Positions 36,150-50,165 of a stretch of DNA of 64,000 nt are shown here, piece by piece. The stretch is taken from assembly GCA_963920665.1 (NCBI GenBank), contig OY987270.1:12984019-13048018 (forward strand). Reading direction: 5' to 3'. The notes beneath the pieces are model-generated. The model saw only the letters and a program-made list of their open reading frames with translations. It searched no databases and was not told the DNA's origin. The position numbers and the translations under genes are program-made. Each line of letters begins with the position of its first letter. Position 1 is the stretch's first letter. This stretch comes from Straminergon stramineum. Taxonomy: Eukaryota > Streptophyta > Bryopsida > Hypnales > Calliergonaceae.

Positions 36150-36480
36150 GTAATTAGAAAGAACTAGAGTATGATTTAAAATAATAAATTGTTCAAAATT
36201 TAGTTATGGAAATGAAAAATACCACTCCCAATGGTGGTAATGTTGTAATAAACAATCTCTATTCTATGACATTATTTTTTTTCAGAAATATGAAAAATTG
36301 AGTTAAATAAAGGACTTCAAAGTTTATCTTAGAGTAGGGATTCCATAATTACTTGCAACGTAAAACTCCTTATAATAATCATCTCATTATTCAAAATGGA
36401 ATCATTCAAAGCTTTCCATGTCTCTCTCAAAATGTCAAACTTACCTCTAAATGGAAAAATAGAAAAATAAAACTATTTGT
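36150..36480 (+). mobile_element. Partial copy of the TTAA element family
   Basis: It carries the internal segment of the 20.0-kb element (TCCCAATGG, GTAATGTTGTAAT, AACAATCT, GAGTTAAATAAAGGACTTCA, TTCAAAGCTTTCCA) in the plus orientation. Both termini are missing. It lies about 300 bp from the inverted full copy. Confidence 0.65.
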
Positions 36481-36484
36481 CTAT

Positions 36485-39400
36485 TCCATACATGCATTTG
36501 AATTCACATATTGATAAAGAGCAAAACTATCATGAATTCTGTACAATGAAGTGGCAACATTAGATGAGATTTGGGGCAAATAGAAGAGTGTAAGTTCCCT
36601 ATAATTCCTAGCAATGGGGAACTCGATGAATTGCCCCATTGTAGTAGTGCTAATGTGGTCGAGCATTGGCCTCGCTAAAAATTTGATTTTGATTTTTGAT
36701 TTTTTTGAAAAAAAAATTCAATTTTCTTTTTCAATTTCAAGACCAAATTTCTTTTTAGTATTTATGACAGTTAATAATAGTCAGTTGTGCCCTCACTATT
36801 GCAAAAATAGGCCTCAAACAACTCTTTATTTCCCCAAATCTCATCTATTGTAGAATCTTCTCTACTAAAAAACACATGGACTAATGGACATAAAGAAATC
36901 ATGACCTAGCCTACTATGGACAATTGTGAGCACCAAATTACCCACCCTTGGTAATTCGTGAACACAACCAGGTTCTGGGTTTTAGCTAAGTGGCTCCTAC
37001 TTTTGGATGTCTAAGCCTGGTCCATTGTGCCTTCCAAGCAATGAATCTTTTTACTAAGTGCCTAAGTGACCCCAAATTGCAAGATTCGCTTAATTTACTT
37101 CCGATGCTAAAGCCGACTGAATGGATAGCCTACTATATGATCTGGATGGAACCTAAGCCAGGGCAGAAGTAACCTAAGAAACCTCTAGTTCATCTTGTGA
37201 AATTTTTAAAAACATAAAACTCAACCCTATTCGACTTTCCTAGCCAAAGTTATGAATGGATGAAGTTTGACCGCTACTCGATTCTTCAAACTTCATCCAT
37301 CGATTGCACTTAGCTCCCCAATTCGGAAAGATCCGAAATTTTTAGGGATGCGTCAAAAGAATTTCTCCTATCTAGATCTGGAGTTGGACCTTGATCGGGG
37401 ATTCATTTGAAATTTTCATCCAAGCCTTACCTAAACTTCATCCCCTAAATCCTCCTAACCTTGACTTCGGAATTCACTTTTCTTTTCAGCCGTGGACCCT
37501 AATTGGTAGCCTCCTCCTAACCTACTTAGTCCTCTATCAAATTCAGAGTTTAGCTATTCTTCATCCAATTTGACCCTAAACTTCATCTAGCAATAACTTT
37601 CTCCATTTTGACCCGATTTGGGCGTGCCTTAGGGTTTTGGAAAGCTATAGCCTCCTTTTTTAAGTTTAGATCTTTGGAATTGACTTGACCTACAATCCTA
37701 GGGGTCTGACTTAGGGGTAGGCCTTAGCCAAGCTACTAGCTTCTAATTAGGGGCCTAGGGAAATTTGAACACATTTAACTCATACATCGGAACTTGAGTC
37801 GTTGATCGGGCCCATATGAGGCTTTTTCATCACAAGGCAAAGAAAACCCCTAGAGTTGGCCGTCGGGGAGTGTATGGGACCTCTACCTAAATTGCCTCCA
37901 AGCAATGGACTCCTAAATGTTTTTTTATCAATTATTTAACATTCAACTACTCTAAGTGAAATGGGGGTAGCACCCTTACACCACCCTAATATGAACCCTA
38001 AAATCCTCTGATGACCCTAGTGCCTACTTTAGGAGGTTAGGGCAATCTACTAGACCTAATTTTGTCTAAAATTAGCCATTGGGGCACCAAATGAGTCAAT
38101 TTGGTGTCTTGAAATTGAATTCCAGCACACCACGACCACCCCAATTCCTAACTCACTTCCTAAATTGATGCCAAACACCTCCCTAATTCCATAGATCCCA
38201 TCCCAATATATTCACACATTCTTTTTAGGCCAATTATTTTTTTCCTTCAATTTCCTAATCCATATCCTAACCCTAATTTTACCCCCAATTTGAGCAGCAC
38301 TTCTGCGCTTGCCCTAAAACCCTAAAATATCTTTATATATCCTCTAAACATTCACACCCTACAAGAACGTTGCATGCATGGCCATTGAACTATTGCTTCA
38401 AGATTGATAAAAAAAGATCATATTATAATTAATATTACATTTAGATTTAGTTGAATCACAAGAAAAAAAAGATGATATACTCAAAATAAATTGCCGCCAA
38501 ATGGGCAATAGACTTTGTCACATTAAAATGATCACCCCAACTTCGTCCCTGCTCCAAATTGGACAAGACTTGTCCCGTTGAAAAGCTGACTTCTCCATCT
38601 TTCTTCTCACCAAAATTCACGTTGATCCGCTTTGCCGAACTCCCACAGTCGCTCACCGAAGTCCCTAGTCTTCCATGGTGGAGGCAGCTTGTCCTCTTCT
38701 CACTAAATTGGACGCTTTGTCCTCGTCCTTCCTTGGAATCGATCAAGACTTGTCTTGTTGGAAAACTGACTTTTCCTTCTCCATCCTCTCAAAAAATTTA
38801 GACCATTTCGCTCTTCCAATTTTTCACAATCAGTCACCAAAGTTGGCAGTCCACTCCCATTTCAACAAAATCCTAATTCTCTCCACTCCCATTCCCATCT
38901 AACCTCACTCCCATCATTCCTTCACCATTTTTTCTTAAAAAATAGTGACCTACTCGACAAATTGTCCTACCTTGGTTCCCTCCTCCTAGTCTCTAGCTCC
39001 TCATGCTTTAAAATCATCCATAATTACCCAAAATGCTCTCCAATACACATGCACACAAAATTGGGAAAAATTGAGAAAGAGTTGAGAGAGAGAGAGAGCT
39101 CCAAACCCTAATTTTGCTTAAATCTAAACTTTCTAACAGATTAGTTTTCTTAACTACTTTCATCCTACACTAATTCACTATTAATTCACTGTTAATCCAC
39201 TAATTTTATACAAAATGCGCCAAATTAGTGCAAATCGCGCTTCATTATTGCAAATTCGCTAGTTTAGTGTTCAACCCCCTAAATTACTGAAAAACATTCT
39301 AAATTATTGAAAAACTCTTATTTTAGTGTTTTACTCACTACACTAGTGTTTTAGTCATAGTTTTAGTTAAACTAACTTCTTTTGTGTGTTTTTTATTATT

Positions 39401-40198
39401 TTATTATTTTTGTAGTTTTTAATTTATTTTTAGTTCCATTTCCTACTTCTAATCTTTTGTTTCCATTTTGATTTTTTGTTTTCATTTTGTCATCATTTTA
39501 CAGTTAGCCTAATTTGGTTATTCTACCAAATCTTCCTTAACCTCTTTTTAGTTTTAACTCTCCATTTTTTCCCTAGAATTTTCCCTAATTTTCTCCTAAT
39601 TGCATTTTCTAGCATCTTGCCCTAACTTCATGAAGTTTCCATTGCTATTTATCAAAAAACTCCCTAATTGATGGTTATGGCTTAATCCGAAGTACTAACA
39701 CTTCCAGATTTGTAAATTCATGCCTAATATTTATATTTTTGGATTTTAAAATAGTGAACCAATTTGGTGGTATATAGCCTACTAGAAGCTCTACCTCCTC
39801 CGCCATGAACTCCCGTGTCATGAGACAACAAACCACCATTCTAATCATAAAATAAATTGGTACAAGGGTTTAATTGTTGATTTTGATCTTATTTCTTTCC
39901 TCCTCCCTTTTTTTCTTTCCTCCTACACTCTAAGGTGGCCCAACTACCCTTGCTATGACCTCCTAAGCTAATCTTTAAGGATGTGTCATACTTCTCCCCT
40001 AAGGTTGAGCTACTTCTTACATCCCACGTCTTACATCCTATCCTTACATTTCACACTTAATCTTGTAATGATTACCTACTTCTAATCTAAGGGCCTAAGG
40101 AAGCCTTGTGGTTTTTGTACTATCCTATCTACCTTCACCTTCTTCCTTCAAGTTGTCTTCCCCCTTGTCATTCCTCCTCATTTTTTTGGCCTTCCGCC
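36485..40198. other. No recognised gene
   Basis: Mixed DNA. From about 36.95 to 38.4 kb it is unusually rich in CCTAA/CTAGG-type words with little low complexity, but no frame is long and no retroelement domain was found. A short GA microsatellite lies near 39090. A long frame on the minus strand (38456-38746) lies across a tandem duplication and matches nothing. Confidence 0.35.
38560..38860 (+). repeat. Diverged direct duplication, period about 180 bp
   Basis: The phrase GACAAGACTTGTCCCGTTG, then AAAAGCTGACTTCTCC, recurs about 180 bp later as CAAGACTTGTCTTGTTG and AAAACTGACTTTTCC. Both copies are followed by CAGTC(G/A)(C)TCACC(G/A)AAG. The unit is probably part of a larger unrecognised repeat. 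Confidence 0.7.
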
Positions 40199-40209
40199 AT
40201 CTTCAATCC

Positions 40210-41425
40210 AAGGTTGCTATTTTGTGAGCCTATGAGCCTAAGCTTGTGAGCCTGTGAGCATACAATTTTTTAGAGATTCCATCTAAAATTTCCTATTTTT
40301 AATAAATTTTATTAATACCTATTACCATGGACCTATTACCATGGTCCCTTGAACAATCTTGATGTGCCAATCATTGGACTTCACTAAATTTTAAGAAGAA
40401 AACTAATGATTAATTAGGATTCTTTTGAAATCAAATATGGTTGTTCCATTGAAAATTAGTTTTTTATGATCACTCCCCTCTTGTAGCTTGGTACTCCTTG
40501 GCGATGAGGGGAGACCCCTCATAGTGGAAACCAAAAGAAAAAGAAAAAGGGGAGGGGGGTAATAATTTTCTGTGGGTGGGTGCCTCCCCTCAGTGCTGAG
40601 AGGTACCAAGTAGCAAGAGGAGAGTGATCAATCAAACAACAATTTGATGAAGACAAAAGAGTTCGATTCTTGGGAGGTCCTATAAAAAGACAATGATCAA
40701 CTAATCAACATTTAGGTGTAACTAAGTTCATTCTTTACACAAATAATCCCTATTAATCAAATATTTTCTGAAAATCTTAAAAATTTTAACAATATTTTTC
40801 TAAAATTTTAACAAGTCTAATTATCAACACATTAAGATATAAGTAAAGGTACTTCTCCATTGGACCTTAGAAGATCCATGCTACTATAACATAGTGATCA
40901 ACAAAAATGAAACTTGGTGTGGCTAAGTTCTTTTGACACATGTAATGAAATCTTATCAACATTTCTTTTTTCTAAAATCTAAACAAATTCAATAATAGCA
41001 CATCAAGAAAAAATTATTGGTATGTTTCCATTGACCTTAGGAGGGTCCATGTTCTTGTAGGACAATGATCAACCAATATTCTAAACAAACTTATTTCCAT
41101 CTCCATTCATCTTTTACATCAATTGGATTCTTCATCTTCATAATGTATACTTCTAAATAAGATTAAAAATTAGATTTTTCATCTAAATTCTATATACCCA
41201 TGGTAATAGATCCACAGTAATAGATCCACGGTAATAGGCCCATGGTAGCAGGCCCTAAAATTTCCAAAAAATAATAAATTTTGATCCAAAGTTTAAGATG
41301 GAATCTATTTTTTGAAATATTAATAAGTTTCTAATGCTTTTTCAGATTTTTGAGCTCAACACTCACATAATCCCTACTCAACGCTCATAGGTTCATGCTC
41401 ACAGGCTCACAAAATAGCACCACTG
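40210..41425. mobile_element. 1.2-kb inverted-repeat element with GTGAGCCT-iterated ends
   Basis: The left end reads AAGGTTGCTATTTTGTGAGC and the inverted right end AGTGGTGCTATTTTGTGAGC. Both continue into iterated GAGCCTGTGAGC or GAGCCTATGAGC. An 11-bp direct repeat, ATCTTCAATCC, flanks it (40199-40209 and 41426-41436), containing a possible 8-bp target duplication as in hAT elements. Subterminal regions repeat CTATTACCATGG on both sides in inverted orientation. The interior repeats TGATCAAC segments at roughly 190-bp spacing. No transposase is encoded. Confidence 0.78.
40468..40629. mobile_element. 162-bp hairpin MITE nested in the 1.2-kb element
   Basis: The left arm starts GATCACTCCCCTCTTGTAGC, then TTGGTAC. 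The inverted right arm reads GATCACTCTCCTCTTGCTAC, then TTGGTACC, then a GAGGGGAG segment. The loop is A/G-rich. The arms are nearly perfect over about 45 bp. Confidence 0.82.
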
Positions 41426-41436
41426 ATCTTCAATCC

Positions 41437-44400
41437 TTCTTTCTTTGCTTGTTTTTACTGTCTTGGTAAAGTTTTTGGGAGACAAGGAGTTGGATTCCCT
41501 GACCCAAGGCTATATTAGAGTAATGGAGCCTTTGAGTGGTGTCTTCTCTCTCTACTTGCCCTGGCTTGCTGATTTTCCCTTCCCTTCTCCCCTCACTACG
41601 ACTACTGGACCCCGGTCTGGCCACACTTGTTGGGCTCCCCAGTTTGGTCCTTCTTGGTCGTTGGACCTCCCTGCCCAACCCTTCCTTTACCCACTGATCC
41701 CCCCTCTCCCTTCTTAATCTTTGATCCCCCCTCAATCACCGAACTCCACTCCCTTCTCTTAATTTCTAATTCCCTTTCCCTTAATCTCTAGACCCCCTTC
41801 CCCTCTCTTAATTTCTGGACCTCCTCTCTTTTTATTCTCTTAATCTCTGACCACCTCCCTTAATCACCGAATCCCATTCCCCTAGCGGTACCCAACCCAA
41901 CTGCACACTGTACTAGGCTCGACTACCCCTATACCCGGCTGCCTACTATACCTGGCCCGATTGCCCAGCTATACTCAGATATCGGGGTTTGGGGTGATGG
42001 GGTGCCCGACCCTTGTCTAATTTTTTTACCCTAACTTCTAAGGCTTTGGGAATAATGTCTAATATGTAGTGATCCAGGTTCATAGGGCAAAGGCCCGTCT
42101 TCTACTCTTCCCTATTTATCCTACATATTCATCTTGACTTCTAATTCCTAGTTTGTTTTTGGGGGCTAAACCTTGGTTTGTTCCCAATACGTTTTGGGAA
42201 CTAAACCTTATGGGGGAAAGGGCTACATGGTCTCATGGTACTCCCATGAGGTAGTTTTAACACACCGCTATGACTTTTTACCCCTAGGGAGTTCTAAGCT
42301 TCATCCTTGTTCCCTCTTTTAACACACCGCTAAGACTTTTCATCCCTAGGGGGTTTAAAACTTTGTCGTTGTTCCCTCCTTTTAACACACCACTAGGACC
42401 TTTTTATCTTATGGAAGTTCAAAGCTTTGTCGTACGGGCGGGACCCACTATCCTCACACCCTCGTATCTCTCACCAAGAAATACCACGTCACTATTAGGG
42501 AAAAGAAGGACAAAAGAAGAGGAAGGGACCGTTGATACCCAAAGGACTAGCAACACGGCTTAGTAACATAAATGACTCGAACTAAAGGCCCTCCAAAGCG
42601 GCATCACTAGTCATATGAGGGGTTGCTCTAGGATTAGTACACAACAAAACAAGGAGAGTGGCCCAAAAGGGTCTCTCAAGGATAAACACACATAACTTCT
42701 AGTAATACGGTAAGTTAGTAAATTTTCCAAGCTCAAGTTTGGAGAAGTTAGTACTACACACACTTGAGACGCAAGGAACCCACAAAGACTTTGTAAGCTC
42801 AAAAAACAACAACAATGGCAAAAGTGCCCCCAAAGCACCGTTACAAGGCTTGTGGCTAAAATGCCAGAATTTTCAATATACATTGTACCTAACGGACCCA
42901 ATTACACAAAAAAAGGGTGGTGAAAGAGGAGAAGGGGTGCCCTTTTATACTCTTTCCTGGGCACCCACTTCTCCTTGTTCATCTAAGTTAACCTTATCTT
43001 CTTGGATTTTCATCCAAAACTCGAGGCTTTCATCCTATGATGGCCCACTAAGCTAACTTTTGGAGATTAACTCCGAATCGCAAATGAATTGTGCGATTGG
43101 CTTCAGAAGGCCATTTTTTGTGTGAAGGAACCTCCTTCCTCTAGTCCTCCTTTTATATCTTCAAAATCACAACAAAACCTAGCACCAACTTAACGCCAAA
43201 AATTGGAAAAAATCCCAACTTTTGGAGGTTGACTTTCCTAGCAAAAGTAACTAGCCTAGGTTTCTAAGTAGATATGGGGGAGTGAAAAAAGACCTATTTT
43301 AGGCCCCATTCCACTTTCGTGTGCTCCCGCTCCACTAGTCAAACCCATTGTGGACTTTAAATTTTATTAATTGTCAAGGAATTTAATAGGCTCGAGTACT
43401 TCTGAGTATCGGAATGTCTTGAAACTTGTCGAGGAAGCTTATTAATATAAAAGAAGCTATACTAATTTTTAGTGGAAATTTACCACGACCAAGGGAATTT
43501 CTAGGAGTTTCCCATCGTAGGTTTGGATAGTTGACTGTTTGGAAAGACCTCTTTTGACTATCAGAAAATTTTAAAACTTTTTGTGGAACCTCCAATGATA
43601 TACCACAACACATGTGTAGGCTCATTTTTTTACTCTACACATTGGCCTAAGGGGGACCAAATCCGCCTTCTCGTTTAATAATCGGTGGCTAGGGAATCTT
43701 CCATACCCGTGTCGAGTAGAGAGGCCTTGCCTTGAGAAAACAAGGGGTTTCTAGCTGCAATTAGATGTGACCTAAATAATGGAAAATCTCGTGGTCATAT
43801 AAAATTACATACATAATAAAAAACCCTGAATGATACCATATGAACCAATATACTATCACATCTCCAAATACCACTCAAAAGATGTCATGGACTTTCAGTA
43901 CATATCATATGTAGTAAAAAATAGTAGAAAAAAGTCATATCTTCCATAAACTCCCCTTAGAGAAGTGTTTGATAGAAGAATAAGTATGACGGATGCTCTA
44001 CAACTCCAAACTAAAAATGTGATATGTCCCTAAAAAGTTAACAAACAATTCTACAACCTCTCCAAAATTCACTCAAAATTAAGGTATTGTCCGACTTTTA
44101 TGGTTGGTCAAAGTTCATTCCTCTCAACTAAAAAGCAACTCACCTATACTTCACTCTCAAGCTCATAACTTTCACATACTAGCTCCAAATTAAGAAAATA
44201 AATTCATTTTGAAAAGATAACATAAGTATCTACAACCTCTTCAAGTTTCACTCAAAACTAATATATTTTACTCCTTTTATAGTCTACCAAAGCTCACTCT
44301 CTTGAAAGTTTGAGGTAGCTCCACAACACTTCACTCCCAAACTCATAACTTACATATACTAATTCCAAATTTAGTGAGTGATAGCTTTTCGGAAACACAA

Positions 44401-45936
44401 AAACAAGATACAAGAGCTTTCGAAATTTCATTGCAAAAACTTTCATATATAATGTGCAATGTCTTCCCAAAGTGATGGGTTCCACCAAGTAAACAAGGAA
44501 GAGGAAGAAGAGGACCCTCCACCTCATCCGCTACCTCAATCTCCATGCCATCTACCTAAGCTAGTGCCACATAGGCCATAATACATCCATGGGCCACCTC
44601 CTATCCTCGATAAGTCTATCCACATCATGTACGTAGACTTCTAATCTATTAAAAAAATCAAAGAAAGGTAAAATAAGCTTTATCTTTTGTTTTTTACAAT
44701 TTCAAACAAATTAATTAAAATATTAAAACATCTTCAAGTATAGAAATAATAAAACTAAATGTTTGTCAAATAGAGGTAAAAAAAAGAATTCAAATGGAAT
44801 ATGACCCCATTTGTTTCTTGAGACTTTAGAAAAAAACATCTCCAATTTAACAAACAATTATGTATTTTCACATAATAAACGCATTTACAATACGACACTA
44901 GGGGAATCTTGGTGAATCGACTTCACCGTTGGTTCCTAGGCATGGTTTTAACCCCAAATTGCCCTCTTTGGACCTGAGATTCTTTCATGGTCCCGCCTTG
45001 GTGTTTTCAATATCTACAAGCCAACAATTGGAATTCTACTATTTCGTAAATGAAATGGGGAAACTAGAACCTATCTCTAGGAATTGATTCCTATGCCCTA
45101 CTAAGTTTCCTTCAACTAATTCTAGCCTAGAGATGTCCTTTCCATGTGGGGTTTTGAGCTTGATACGCCCATCATTATAATTGACCAATTTGTCACGATT
45201 AGTTGGGTTCTAACCTATTTACAACTTGTGGCTGGGCCATTCTAGCTATAATATTCTAAAACTAGACCAAATACTATATTGGAATGTGACATTCCTATTT
45301 TAGTTCTACACTCTTTTGAGGGCTTTTTGTATACAAAATTGCATTTAAAATAATAAAACATGAAAAAAAAGTGAGCCCCTGGTGATGAATTAGAGGCTCA
45401 CAACAACAAAGGTCTAAAAAGTGATTTTCACTATTTTTAAGGAACCAAAATTATAAATGCACCCATTCGTCCAAAAATCTCTTGTTTTGAATGAACTACC
45501 TTAGTAGTAGGCTTTGTCCTCTAAAGTTCTAATAATCACAAATGCACTTACCTCTAGTAGAAGGTGAAAATCCACTAATATACAAATAATTTTACTCATC
45601 AAATGGACACATCCAATGATAGTCCAATACATTCCATTTAATTGAGAAGGAGGAGCTTTTACCAACTGGGATTGCATATTCAAGATGAATTAGGACAATT
45701 ACCATTTAAGAGGGGTCCCCGGGGAAAAAAATCAAGAATTGGTTCCCAAAGTACTTCCTAACTGAACTAAGGGTACATTTGCACCTCTTGTTTGAAAGCA
45801 TTGGTAATAGAAACGTAAACAAGTCAAAGAATGGAGACTCTGCATTAATTGCGCTTATAGAGTAGGTGGATCTAGGTGCAGGGCAGGCAATACTATCATG
45901 GAGTATAGTAAAGAAGTAGTAGTTTACATATGTTGG
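41437..45936. other. No recognised gene; pyrimidine-rich and repeat-bearing DNA
   Basis: From 41.69 to 41.90 kb there is low-complexity C/T-rich sequence with iterated CTTAATCTCTGACC. A three-fold tandem repeat is at 42255-42440. Frames at 41430-41735 minus, 42611-42901 minus and 42739-43056 plus match no family. Sections at 43-45.9 kb are AT-rich without a supported gene. Confidence 0.35.
42255..42440 (+). repeat. Three tandem copies of a 62-63-bp unit
   Basis: Copies start at 42255, 42317 and 42380 with TTTTAACACACCGCTATGAC, TTTTAACACACCGCTAAGAC and TTTTAACACACCACTAGGAC. Each is followed by a CCCCTAGGG-type segment (degenerate in the third) and TTGTTCCCTC. Confidence 0.88.
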
Positions 45937-46228
45937 GTTTAGTGCAGGGTTGACAAGGCGTTCTAATGCAACCGCCGTCGTCCAGACGTCCGACGTCTGC
46001 GGACTCGACCCCCCCAGACGTTCTGTGACATTCGCAAAATTGGGTATTTACCTTGGGGTAATTTTTTTTACCCCGTCTGCACCGCCGTCTACGGTTTCTA
46101 CAGCCCGTCTGCCTGTCCCCGACCCCGTCTGTAGTTTTTGCAACCCGTCTGCCATCTTGTCCGCGACCTTGTCTGCGGATTCTAGAGCCTGTCCGCCAAC
46201 TCCGTTCGCCAAGCGAACAGGCGGACGT

Positions 46229-46720
46229 TCACTATGTAATCGCAGCAACTTTCACTTGCAATTTTCGGATTCGTTTTTTTGGATTTTTTGGGGCTTATAA
46301 TATACCGTTGGAAAGGTCTTGGAAATATCTTTCCAATGGTATATCACACGCCCCAAAACACCAAAATCTCCAATCGAAAATGCTAAAAGAAGTTTGTTGC
46401 TTTAAAAATCGAAACGTGGGCGTCCACCTTGGTGTCTGCCCCTCCACCTAGCTGTCCGCCCTCCCGTCCGCCCCCCCCCCGTCCGCTTGGTGGACAGGCA
46501 ATTAGCTGGGCGGACGCTCACTATGTAGTTGCAGCAACTTTCAGTTGCAATTTTCGAAATCGTTTTCTAGAATTTTGGGGCGTGTAATATACCGTTGGAA
46601 AGGTCTTGGAAATACCTTTCCAATTGGTATATCACACGCCCCCAAAATAAAAAATCTCCAATCATAAATGTCAAAAGAAGTTTGTTGCTTCAAAAAGTGA
46701 GCGTCCGCCTTGGTGCTCGC
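46229..46720 (+). repeat. Duplicated arm unit with long palindromes in the hAT-like element
   Basis: Two direct copies about 285 bp apart each carry CACTATGTA, GCAGCAACTTTCA, TTGCAATTTTCG and then a palindrome (46290-46354 and 46577-46643). Each palindrome pairs ATACCGTTGGAAAGG with CCTTTCCAATGGTAT-type sequence around a short loop, bounded by GGGGC and GCCCC. A third, inverted copy is in the right arm. Confidence 0.85.
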
Positions 46721-49700
46721 CCTCTTGTTCGTTAGGTGGACAAGTGGATGGGTGGACGGTGAATGCGGACGGGCGGATGGGTGGACGGTGAACGGGGAGG
46801 AAGGCAGGAGGGAGAGGTGGGCGCAAGGGGCCAAGGGTGATGTGTTTTCAAGTTGGTGGAATTCAACCTAGGGTGGACTGGCGGACGGGCGGATGGGTTG
46901 ACAAGCGGATGGGGAGGAAGGTGAGAGCAAGAGTTGGGTGCGAGAGTAAAGTGTTTTCAATTTGGAGGAGGTTGGCCCAAGGCGGACGGGTGGACGGGGA
47001 GGAAGGCGGGAGCGAGAGTTGGGCGCGAGAGTGAAGTGTTTTCAATTTGGTGGAGGTCGGCCCACGGCGGACGGGCGGACAAGGGAGAGGGTGAGAGGGA
47101 GAGGTGTTTTTAACTTTGTAGAGGTTGGCGGATGAGCAAACGGGTAGAGCATGCAATGCATGGTGAATGAAGAAAGCTATAGAAATTATGTCTTTAATAT
47201 GTTATATAGTGAGGCACTAAATCAATACAACTATGAAAAGTGTCACCAAATAGCCTCTTCTTTGGAAAATCATTTGATTTGTAAATAAGGAATTCAAATG
47301 GATGTGTAATTAAAAGGAATTTAGTTTTACATTGGTGGTTTTTTACAAGTTTGCCATATCAACAATACTTTTTGGCTAATAGGAAAAGATATTCAAAGTC
47401 AAAATTGTAACAATTTAATTGGTTTCAATTTCTAATTGATTTCTATGCCTTTGAAGGAAAGTAATTAATTTCTAAAGTCTCAAAGGCTCTACACTCTTAC
47501 AAAGGACTCTTGTGAAATATGATCTCAGTGAAATGATTTATTTTTGAAGTTTTATCCAAGATTCTTCACTTATTAACTAGATTCTTCAATAGAAAATATT
47601 ATAAAATTAAAATCGTTAGTGCCAAAATTTAAAGTGAAGAAAATGAAAAGCCCAAGAATCAAGTATAGCAAGACAAAAGAAAAGATTTTTTTTCTTACTT
47701 TAAATACAAATATCATGCAATGTATGCACTTAATGTTATCAAGATGATAACATTACTCCTATACATTTTTATACTAATCTAGAACAAATTCCTATGGTTA
47801 GATATAAAGTTAATTTATAAAGTTTTTTGCTCTTTACAACAGAAATGGCAATTTTGAATGATATTCGATAGAAAAAAAAGGCTTAGGACTTTGGGGGTTC
47901 AAGATTTTTAAAAATCCTAGGCCTACACAACTACATAAGCAATTAAATCAATATTGTAAATTTATAATCTATAAGATATGATATTATGAACCTTCTCGTA
48001 AAATCATTTGCAAAAAAGTCTTGAGATGAAATGAACTTGTAATCATTGGAGTATGACCTACTTATCTCAATTGTTGTATTTGAATTTTGAAAGCTCATCA
48101 TATTTGAAGGTCAATCGCATTTTACACTACCTAAGCTCTAATATTTTAGGGTTGTGATAAATTTATTGATGGTTTACAATTTAGGGTGCACACATGTATA
48201 CATAAGTATAAGCATGTATGATAAGAACCTCCATTTCATTTTTATTGTATAAATGCTTACTTTAATGTAGTCCACATCATATCATATAAAATTACATTAA
48301 AGTACTTAAATCATTTTGAGCATCATCCCATAAATGTTGTAATAGAATAATGAGATAATATAAATTCTTTTAGGATATTTACGTTGGTGTTTTGCTTTAT
48401 CAATGCATTCTACAACAAAAATTGAAGAAATATTCTAGGTTATAATCCAATGATCCACATTTGTGTAGTAGCCCATAATAAAGTAAATCTTAAGAACAAT
48501 TGAAACCTAAATGACAAAGGTAGTAAGATCTACATATGCATCACATTGTCATGATTGCATTCTAAACTTCAAATATTAAAAAATAAAACATATTTCACAC
48601 ATCGCACCACTACTTTTGAAAACTCATGCAACGTTATAAGTTAATATGTACAATTGAAGGTTCTACAATTCAAATTTTTTTGGCAACCCGGGTGGGTGGG
48701 AGGGACATCCGCAAATAGGGCCTTTTCTAGAAATAATAAACAAATCATAATCCAAAAAGTACATAAAAGGGCAAAGATAGTATAAAGCAAAATGGAGATC
48801 ACTCACATCAGCCATCATACTACCACAATCCACCAAATAAATATAATACCACTCAATAAACTTTTGTAAAGAAGTATTAAGTACAAAGTACCAAATAAAG
48901 GTCACAACATCATTATATGGTACACATAATATATATATCAAGTCATAAATAGCTACTCATGCTGTAAACTAAATCTTTGTAAACACAAAGTGATTTAGAG
49001 TCCCAAATAAAAAGAATTTGTTGCCAAAGTCCTTGGATAGAGCTGCCATAAAGATTTAACCAAAGAGGTTGTGGACCTCACCTGTCCCCATGACAAACCA
49101 AACATTAGAATGTTAGTAAGTCGTAGACAAGGTGTCTTCAGCCCACAACAGCGTGTTATAGCAGTCACAAAAGAAAAATCAACAAGCAAAGCTCAAAACT
49201 ACACACAAGAAAATGAACAACAAAATACAAATCAAAGCCTAACACATTGTTTTCCATAGATGACCTGTGTAGACGCCATCCTGGACCTCACTCCCACCAA
49301 CCGTAGTCACTTCCAGCACCTTGTAAAAGCCAACAATATGAAATTGTGAAGGCTCAAGGGTAGTTTCAATCCCTTATATATTGGCCATAGCAGTGTTTAA
49401 TTAATGTTAGGTCAAGTCCATGTCGTGGTCTCCAAGAAAACGTGCTTTGGATCCCAACCACCCATAGGCCCCAAGAATTAATGACTTGGTGTTTAGGGAT
49501 AAAAAATTAGCCAAGTCAGTCAAACTTGTACTAGAAGGAACCCTCAAATTAGGAAAAATCAACTCTCCATAATTCAAGGATTTCTTAAGGACCACTTGTA
49601 GTCATCCATCACAGTACCCTCTATGATGTGCCAGGTAGACCTATAATGACAACCAATGAAGCAAAAGACACTAGTCAAGTCAAATTGACAAGTGTAAAAA

Positions 49701-50165
49701 ATCCATCTTAAGCATGGAAGCTTCTAATAATTTCTAGACCTACAACCAAGTGTAAAAAATTGTCGTATGATCGAGAAATAGCCAGATGATTTCAATCAAA
49801 TGTCCATGGCTAGAAATTAATTAAGAATATAGAACCATCAAAAAAGAAAAAGGTCCATATTGCATATAATGGTGTCAAAGTAAAAAAAACCCCAATGGCT
49901 AATTAAAAGAAATAATCCTAAGGAAACCAAGACTTACGGGAGGGATGGGAGGGGCTTATCAATAAATCCCCTATTAAGTGTATAAAACACGACCCACTAT
50001 AGAAGATAACTATAAAATATCCATATAAGAAAATATTGGACATTAAATAGTAATAAATATTTATAAAAGGTTAACTCTTTTATAAACATCAAATGTACTC
50101 CAAAAAGGGTGCCAACACCATTCCCTTAGTAATACCAAAAAATAATAAATAATGTGCTAAGACTA

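Noticed and set aside
36950..45900. An LTR retrotransposon in the C/T-rich region
   Set aside because: No reverse transcriptase, integrase, protease, primer-binding site or paired LTRs could be found by eye.
45950..47156. Frames of 60-116 codons in the GC-rich arms of the hAT-like element
   Set aside because: They arise from iterated GTCCGCC/GTCTGCC words and palindromes; composition is Pro/Arg/Ser-rich by repetition and no hAT domain is present.
48663..49595. hAT transposase on the minus strand of the 5-kb element
   Set aside because: Frames are short and lack any recognisable hAT dimerisation or catalytic motif.
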